This document shows positions 59,714-64,000 of a stretch of 64,000 bases of DNA, piece by piece. The first letter of the stretch is position 1. Every line of letters begins with the position of its first letter. The translations under genes were made by a program, and so were the position numbers. The stretch comes from Subdoligranulum variabile (lineage in GTDB: Bacteria > Bacillota > Clostridia > Oscillospirales > Ruminococcaceae): positions 124,001 through 188,000 of the forward strand of contig QAKI01000057.1 of the NCBI GenBank assembly GCA_003343905.1. Direction: 5' to 3'. A model generated the notes under the pieces. It did no database searches. It was given only the letters and a program-made list of their open reading frames with translations, and had not been told where the DNA came from.

Positions 59714-60048
59714 TGTGGTAAACTTCCTTTCAATAGGATCGGCAAGCCGTAAAAAACACGGATCACCGTATCGGCGCGCCGGGCCAGCAAGGCGTTCAAA
59801 CGCCCGGCCGCCTCCCGCGCAGCCCGCTGGGCGGGGTCCGCCGGGACCACGCCGCCCCCGGTCTCGGTGGCGATGACCACCGGGTACGCACACAGGCGGC
59901 CGGCCAGCGTTTCCAGATCGTCCGCCTGCGCCGCCAGTTCCTGCACGTCCCACACCGCATACTGGGGCAGTTCTTCCCTGCCGCAGTGCAGCAGTTGGCA
60001 GGCATAGTCCCGTTTGCCGCTGTACAGCGGCCCGAACAGAAAGATCAT
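59710..60048 (-). CDS. Short CobU-like P-loop protein
   Basis: 112 residues beginning MIFLFGPLYSGKRDYACQLL, with a P-loop GPLYSGK. The later VVIATETGGGVVPADPAQR resembles the NEVGxGIVP segment of CobU. It lacks the RIxxHRxxR segment that carries the guanylylated His, so it may not act as a guanylyltransferase. Full-length CobU is encoded two genes upstream, so this is a paralogous, shortened copy, perhaps a kinase or a regulator. ATGA overlaps with cobS and cobC sides show translation coupling, which argues against a decayed gene. Confidence 0.75.
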   Translation of the reverse strand: MIFLFGPLYSGKRDYACQLLHCGREELPQYAVWDVQELAAQADDLETLAGRLCAYPVVIATETGGGVVPADPAQRAAREAAGRLNALLARRADTVIRVFYGLPILLKGSLPQ

Positions 60049-60821
60049 AGCATTCCCTCCACGATCTGACAGGCGACCAGCGCCGCCAGCATCCAGAGTT
60101 CCGCCCGCTGCAGGAACCACCCCGCCAGATCGCCCGAAATACCGCCGAACTGCCGGGCCGCAACGGTGCGGTAGCGCCACAGCGCCAGCAGGGCCGCCGC
60201 CGCCATCGCCGCGCCGCAGGCCCCGCCCACGAGCGCCAGCGCCGCACACAGCAGCGCCGCCAGAACGCCAAGCACACGGCGCACCGTGGCGCGGTCCGCC
60301 GCTGTGGCGAAGGAATGGGCCAGCCCGGTGTTTTTCGCCAGCGGCAGCGCCGCCACCGCCCAGCCGGACAGCGCGCGCTCCAGCACGAACCCCAGCCCCA
60401 GGCAGAGCAGCGCCCGGACGTTCAAAGCAAGCGAGGCGCACAGCGCAAAGTATAAGATCAGGTAGCTGCCCACCCGGATCACCGCGAAGGCCCCGCAATG
60501 GGGGTCCTTGAGGATCGCCTGCTTTTTTTCGGCATCGGCATAGCTGGCCAGCGCGTCGCTGGTATCGGCATAGCCGTCCAGATGGATGCCGCCGGTGACC
60601 GCCACCGGCAGCAGGCACAGCCCGGCGGCGCGCAGCAGTTCCGGGACCGGCGCATACAGGCACAGCAGCCCCCACGCCCCGTACAAAAGGCCGCACACGA
60701 CCCCGACCAGCGGGAACGCGCACAGCGCATAGCGCATATTGTCCTTATTCCATACCGGCTGCGGCACCGGCACCGCGCTGAACATGGCAAAGGCCACCGC
60801 AATGGTCTGCGCAGCGATCAA
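60045..60821 (-). CDS. cobS: Adenosylcobinamide-GDP ribazoletransferase (cobalamin synthase) CobS
   Basis: Integral membrane enzyme of 258 residues that joins AdoCbi-GDP and alpha-ribazole(-P). It has about six to seven transmembrane helices and motif GGIHLDGYADTSDALAS, with GVLGVL-type and QFGGISGDLAGW at the C-terminus. It begins at a TTG that overlaps the cobU stop as TTGA; GGGAGGGG is 8 nt upstream. Confidence 0.94.
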   Translation of the reverse strand: MIAAQTIAVAFAMFSAVPVPQPVWNKDNMRYALCAFPLVGVVCGLLYGAWGLLCLYAPVPELLRAAGLCLLPVAVTGGIHLDGYADTSDALASYADAEKKQAILKDPHCGAFAVIRVGSYLILYFALCASLALNVRALLCLGLGFVLERALSGWAVAALPLAKNTGLAHSFATAADRATVRRVLGVLAALLCAALALVGGACGAAMAAAALLALWRYRTVAARQFGGISGDLAGWFLQRAELWMLAALVACQIVEGML

Positions 60822-61354
60822 AGTTCTTCCCCTCCCTTGTAGTAGGCGGCCAGCCCGGCCGTCACTTCACAGACGGCGTCGGCCTGCCGGGCCAGCGCCC
60901 GGTGAAGCCCGGCCAGCAGATGCAGGTACGTTCCTGTATCCCCGGCATAGTCGGTGCCGCCGCAGCCCACTTCGTTGGAAACGATAACAAGATGGCGGCA
61001 GCACCGGCACAGGTGGCCGATCCCCTGCAAAATGCGCGGCCCGGCTTCCTCCGCCGGGGCGGCGCCGTACAGTTCGTTGGCCGCCAGATTGCCCAGGTCT
61101 TCCAGCAAGATCGTACCACGGCCGTCAAGCGCCTGCACCGGGATGCCGGTCAGGTCCTGCGGGCGTTCCAGCGTGGCGAACCCGCGCCCGGCGCGCTGGC
61201 GGCGGTGCCGTTCGACCCGCCTGCGGCATTCGTCGTCCCAGACCTGCATGGTCGCCAGGTAGGTGCGCGGCCCCGTCCCGGCCAGGCGCACAGCCAGCCG
61301 CTCGGCATATTCGCTTTTGCCGCTGCCCGACCCACCGATCACAAGAGTCAGCAT
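60818..61354 (-). CDS. cobU: Adenosylcobinamide kinase/guanylyltransferase CobU
   Basis: 178 residues, bifunctional. P-loop GGSGSGKSEYAERL at the N-terminus, guanylylated-His region RRRVERHRRQRAGRGF, LLEDLGNLAANEL and IVSNEVGCGGT. It phosphorylates adenosylcobinamide and transfers GMP to it. It overlaps cobT by 7 nt and cobS by 4 nt. Confidence 0.95.
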   Translation of the reverse strand: MLTLVIGGSGSGKSEYAERLAVRLAGTGPRTYLATMQVWDDECRRRVERHRRQRAGRGFATLERPQDLTGIPVQALDGRGTILLEDLGNLAANELYGAAPAEEAGPRILQGIGHLCRCCRHLVIVSNEVGCGGTDYAGDTGTYLHLLAGLHRALARQADAVCEVTAGLAAYYKGGEEL

Positions 61355-62427
61355 GATGCGTCCCCCTGGGGCGTGTAAGGCTCCATGCCATAGTCCGTAA
61401 AGGTGCTGCCGTTGTAGACCGCCAGCGCCATATCCAGCAGTGGCATGGCCGCCACCGCGCCGGTGCCTTCACCCAGGCGCATCTCCGCCTGCAAGAAGGG
61501 GCGCTTTTCCAGCGCGCGCAGCAGCAGCCCGCCCGCCGGTTCGGCGCTCTGGTGGGTGGCAAAGACGGCGCACGCCGCCTGCGGGCAGAGCCGTACCGCG
61601 CACAAAGCGGCGGCGGCGCTGATGGCGCCGTCCACCAATACCGGGATACGGCAAAGCGCGCCGCCTAAAAAGACGCCGCACAGCCCTGCAAGGTCGTAAC
61701 CGCCCACACCAGCCAGCACGCCGACGGGGTCCCGTGCATCCGGCCGGTTTATTTCCAGCGCCGCCCGGATGGCACGGCGCTTGCGGGCAAGCCCCTCGTC
61801 CGAAAGGCCCGCACCGCGCCCGGCCAGTTCCTCCGGCGTGCGGCCCAGCAGCGCACAGGCCACCGCCGCCGCGGTCGTGGTATTGCCGATGCCCATTTCC
61901 CCGGTGGCGAGCAGCCGCACGCCCTGCGCCTGTTGTTCCCGGACCAGTTCGACCCCCGCAAGGATAGCCCGGCAGGCGGCTTCCCGCGGCATGGCGGGAC
62001 CTTCGGTGATGTCCTGCGTGCTGTTGCCGATCCGGCGGTCGATCACGCCGGGGAACGGCGCAAAGTCCCGGATGCCCATATCCACCGGCAGCACCCGGCA
62101 GTCCGCCAGCGCCGCCATGCGGCAGACGTTGCTTTTGCCCTGTGCCAGCATACGGGCCACGATGCCCGTGACCTCGCTGCCCGACTGGGAAACGCCCTGC
62201 GCCACCACACCGTTGTCCGCGCAGAGCACCAGCACGGCGCGGGGCGTCAGTTGCAGCCGGGCGTCGCCGGTCAGGGCTGCCATCCCGGTCAGGGCGTCTT
62301 CCAAAAGGCCCAGACTTCCAAGCGGTTTGGCGCAGGCCGCCCAGTGCTGCCGCGCCTGTTCGCGCGCCTGTTCCGACGCCGGGCGGATAGCCGCCAGCCG
62401 TTCTTTCAGCCGTTCTTCTTCAGACAT
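61348..62427 (-). CDS. cobT: Nicotinate-nucleotide:dimethylbenzimidazole phosphoribosyltransferase CobT
   Basis: Makes alpha-ribazole-5'-phosphate, the lower-ligand nucleotide. It has 359 residues: KPLGSLGLLEDALTGMAALTG, VLCADNGVVAQGVSQSG, LLATGEMGIGNTTTAAAVACAL and GAISAAAALCAVRLCPQ, typical of CobT. The ATG at 62427 follows AAGGAG and overlaps cbiA by 8 nt. Confidence 0.96.
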   Translation of the reverse strand: MSEEERLKERLAAIRPASEQAREQARQHWAACAKPLGSLGLLEDALTGMAALTGDARLQLTPRAVLVLCADNGVVAQGVSQSGSEVTGIVARMLAQGKSNVCRMAALADCRVLPVDMGIRDFAPFPGVIDRRIGNSTQDITEGPAMPREAACRAILAGVELVREQQAQGVRLLATGEMGIGNTTTAAAVACALLGRTPEELAGRGAGLSDEGLARKRRAIRAALEINRPDARDPVGVLAGVGGYDLAGLCGVFLGGALCRIPVLVDGAISAAAALCAVRLCPQAACAVFATHQSAEPAGGLLLRALEKRPFLQAEMRLGEGTGAVAAMPLLDMALAVYNGSTFTDYGMEPYTPQGDASC

Positions 62428-63784
62428 CGTTTCCCTGCTCCTTCCCATATTCGGCCGCCGCCTGCACGAAGCGCGCGGTCATCTGCGGCGCGCCCGCCCA
62501 GTAGAGGTGCGCGAAAGACGCAAACAGCGCGGGCGTGGAGAAGCCGCATTCCCAGCGGCGCGCCCCCACCGGCTTTTCCGCTGTGCAGGCGGTCCCGTTG
62601 CAGGTCGAGTCCCAGTAGTGGAACTCATGCACCGGCAACCGCTCCCTGGCCCGGAACAGCAGCCCGTCCGCGCGGGCAGTCAGCTCGGCATAGCCGAAGC
62701 GCACCAGTTTTTCGGTCCGCACGCCCCGCCCCGGCAGCACGCCCGCCATGGGCCAGGCGCGCCCGGCACGGTCCTCCAGCGTTTGGCCAAGATAGAGAAA
62801 ACCGCCGCATTCCGCCACCGTAGGCATTTTCTTTTCCACCGCCGCGCGTACCGCCGCGCGCATCGCTTCGTTGCGGGCAAGGGCTTCGGCGTACAGTTCC
62901 GGGTAACCGCCCGGCAGGTATAGCCCGCCGCAGCCCTGCGGCAGGCTGCCGTCGTGCAGGGGGCTGAAAAAGACACCGTCGGCCCCGGCGCAGCGCAGTG
63001 CTTCCAGCGTTTCGTCGTAACAGAAACAGAACGCTTCATCCCGCGCCACAGCGATTTTGGCGCGGACCGGGGACGTTTTTCCCTCGTCCGGCACATGCCG
63101 CGCCGGGCGGCGGCAGCGGGCGGCGATTTCTTCCAGGTCCAGCGTCCGGCAGGCCTGCTGCCCCAAGCGTTCCATGCGTGCCGTCAGGTCCCCGATCTCG
63201 GCCGCCGTGTACAGCCCCAGATGGCGGCTTTCAAAGCGGGCTTCGGGCATCGGGGGCAGATACCCCAGCACCGGCAGGCCGGTCTCCCGCTCCAGCATGG
63301 GGGCCAGCGTGCGGTAAAGCATGGGCGAACACTCGTTGAGCAAAATCCCTGCCAGATGGCTGTCCGGCCTAAAATCCCGCAGCCCGCGCACCTGCGCCGC
63401 CAGCGTCAGGCTGGCCCCTTTGGGGCGCAGCACCAGCAGGACCGGCAGGCGCAGCGTGTCCGCCAGGTGCCAGGCGCTGGCGCGGTCGGTAACGCCGCCC
63501 AGGCCGTCGTAATACCCCATGACCCCTTCGCACACGGCGGCACCATGGCCCGCCGCGTGCCGGGCAAACAGAGCGCGCACCGTCTGTTCCGGGGCAAGGA
63601 ACAGGTCCAGGTTGCAGCTTGGCACCCCCAGCACGGCGCGGTGGAACATGGGGTCGATGTAATCCGGCCCGCATTTGAACGCGCAGGGGTCCAGCCCCTT
63701 GTATTTGAGCGCCGCCAGCAGCGCGCAGGTCATGACCGTCTTGCCGCTGCCCGACTGGGGCGCGGCCACCATACACTCAATCAT
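62420..63784 (-). CDS. cbiA: Cobyrinate a,c-diamide synthase CbiA
   Basis: 454 residues. N-terminal ATPase domain with APQSGSGKTVMTCALL and KCGPDYIDPMFH; C-terminal glutamine amidotransferase-like domain with PGGYPELYAEALARN, Cys nucleophile in VAECGGFLYLG and EFHYWDSTCNG. It amidates the a and c side chains. Overlap with cbiT by 8 nt. Confidence 0.96.
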   Translation of the reverse strand: MIECMVAAPQSGSGKTVMTCALLAALKYKGLDPCAFKCGPDYIDPMFHRAVLGVPSCNLDLFLAPEQTVRALFARHAAGHGAAVCEGVMGYYDGLGGVTDRASAWHLADTLRLPVLLVLRPKGASLTLAAQVRGLRDFRPDSHLAGILLNECSPMLYRTLAPMLERETGLPVLGYLPPMPEARFESRHLGLYTAAEIGDLTARMERLGQQACRTLDLEEIAARCRRPARHVPDEGKTSPVRAKIAVARDEAFCFCYDETLEALRCAGADGVFFSPLHDGSLPQGCGGLYLPGGYPELYAEALARNEAMRAAVRAAVEKKMPTVAECGGFLYLGQTLEDRAGRAWPMAGVLPGRGVRTEKLVRFGYAELTARADGLLFRARERLPVHEFHYWDSTCNGTACTAEKPVGARRWECGFSTPALFASFAHLYWAGAPQMTARFVQAAAEYGKEQGNDV

Positions 63785-64000
63785 CGCAGTTCGCCGTCAC
63801 CAGAAAGACCGGGTTCTGCCCCATCATCAAGTGCAGGTCCCCGGCCGGGCGGGATGCACTGACGGCCACCTGCACCACCTGCGGCGCAAGGCCGTGTGCC
63901 CGGCAGGCCTGCAGGGCAGCTTCCAGCGTTTCCAGCGCGATGCAGGCGATGCAGAGCCGCGCCTGCGGGTTCCTGCCCAGCGCCGCGGCCAGGATCGGCT
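63777..64000 (-). CDS. cbiT: Cobalt-precorrin-6B/7 methyltransferase (CbiT/CobL C-terminal part), truncated by the window edge
   Basis: The last 74 codons only. The visible sequence includes ALGRNPQARLCIACIALETL and ends VSASRPAGDLHLMMGQNPVF and LVTANCDD. This matches the C-terminal part of precorrin decarboxylating methyltransferases (CbiT domain). Whether a CbiE domain is fused upstream cannot be told. The operon therefore continues beyond the window, and any cobalamin riboswitch would be there. Confidence 0.8.
   Translation of the reverse strand, partial: PILAAALGRNPQARLCIACIALETLEAALQACRAHGLAPQVVQVAVSASRPAGDLHLMMGQNPVFLVTANCDD

Noticed and set aside
53777..64000. cobalamin riboswitch for the cobalamin operon
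   Set aside because: No B12-box-like leader is present inside the window; the operon start lies beyond the right edge.
1..64000. CRISPR arrays, insertion sequences, prophage or toxin-antitoxin modules
   Set aside because: No direct-repeat arrays, transposase, integrase or phage structural genes were seen; the window is core genome throughout.

Overview
The window reads as chromosome from a GC-rich, strictly anaerobic, spore-forming Firmicute, most likely of the Oscillospiraceae (Ruminococcaceae; Faecalibacterium/Gemmiger/Subdoligranulum-like). The reasons are the sporulation genes (spoIVA, spoVM, bofA, gerW, a SPOCS/LysM protein), a group B-type [FeFe] hydrogenase, phosphotransacetylase, anaerobic cobalamin synthesis, and gene order shared with Bacillus and Clostridia. 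The genus is an inference. Almost all of the window is ordinary core genome: no phage, insertion sequence, CRISPR array or defence island was seen. Both ends cut genes (mtaB on the left, cbiT on the right).

Layout. 1-2.7 kb (+): end of mtaB, then a monocistronic [FeFe] hydrogenase closed by a perfect 17-bp terminator stem. 2.7-8.4 kb (-): rlmH, yycJ, murA, an M23 LysM/G5 envelope peptidase and an RluA-type pseudouridine synthase. 8.4-12.6 kb (-): RNase P RNA, then a sporulation block that reads spoVM, SPOCS/LysM, spoIVA, yaaL, bofA. 12.6-24.8 kb (-): a long block in the order yicC, remA, gmk, priA, def, fmt, rsmB, rlmN, prpC, prkC, rsgA, thiN, ending in the 22-codon spoVM. It matches the Bacillus ylo cluster but lacks rpoZ, coaBC and rpe. 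24.9-28.3 kb (-): a biotin-dependent transcarboxylase-like trio. 28.3-32.3 kb (-): site-2 protease, scpA, scpB, DUF2953, gerW, rluB. 32.5-34.3 kb (+): rpmB, a DUF4250 protein and an ATP-grasp enzyme. 34.3-39.2 kb (-): membrane methyltransferase, polytopic membrane protein, esterase, YdcF protein and deoB, which has a structured leader. 39.4-43.1 kb (+): pyk-luxS and a marR-nitroreductase pair. 43.2-49.0 kb (-): pta, two small genes, and a two-component system with a lipoprotein. 49.2-53.1 kb (-): ssrA (tmRNA), smpB, recR, ebfC, dnaX, SRP RNA. 53.1-64.0 kb (-): a tightly coupled cobalamin operon (cbiT, cbiA, cobT, cobU, cobS, a short CobU-like gene, cobC, cbiB, cobD, cobQ/cbiP, cbiC) that ends in a BtuCD-type transporter.

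How the genes work together. SpoVM and SpoIVA form the base of the spore coat, and here they are neighbours together with a SPOCS/LysM protein. BofA regulates late mother-cell sigma processing and GerW acts in spore germination. Pyk, the transcarboxylase-like trio, Pta and the hydrogenase fit mixed-acid fermentation with reductant disposal as H2. The cobalamin operon makes the lower part of the corrin pathway and the nucleotide loop, and adds an uptake permease and ATPase. Many genes overlap by 4 nt (ATGA/GTGA/TTGA), several start at TTG or GTG, and most sigma-A-like promoters read here carry a TTGC-type -35 element.
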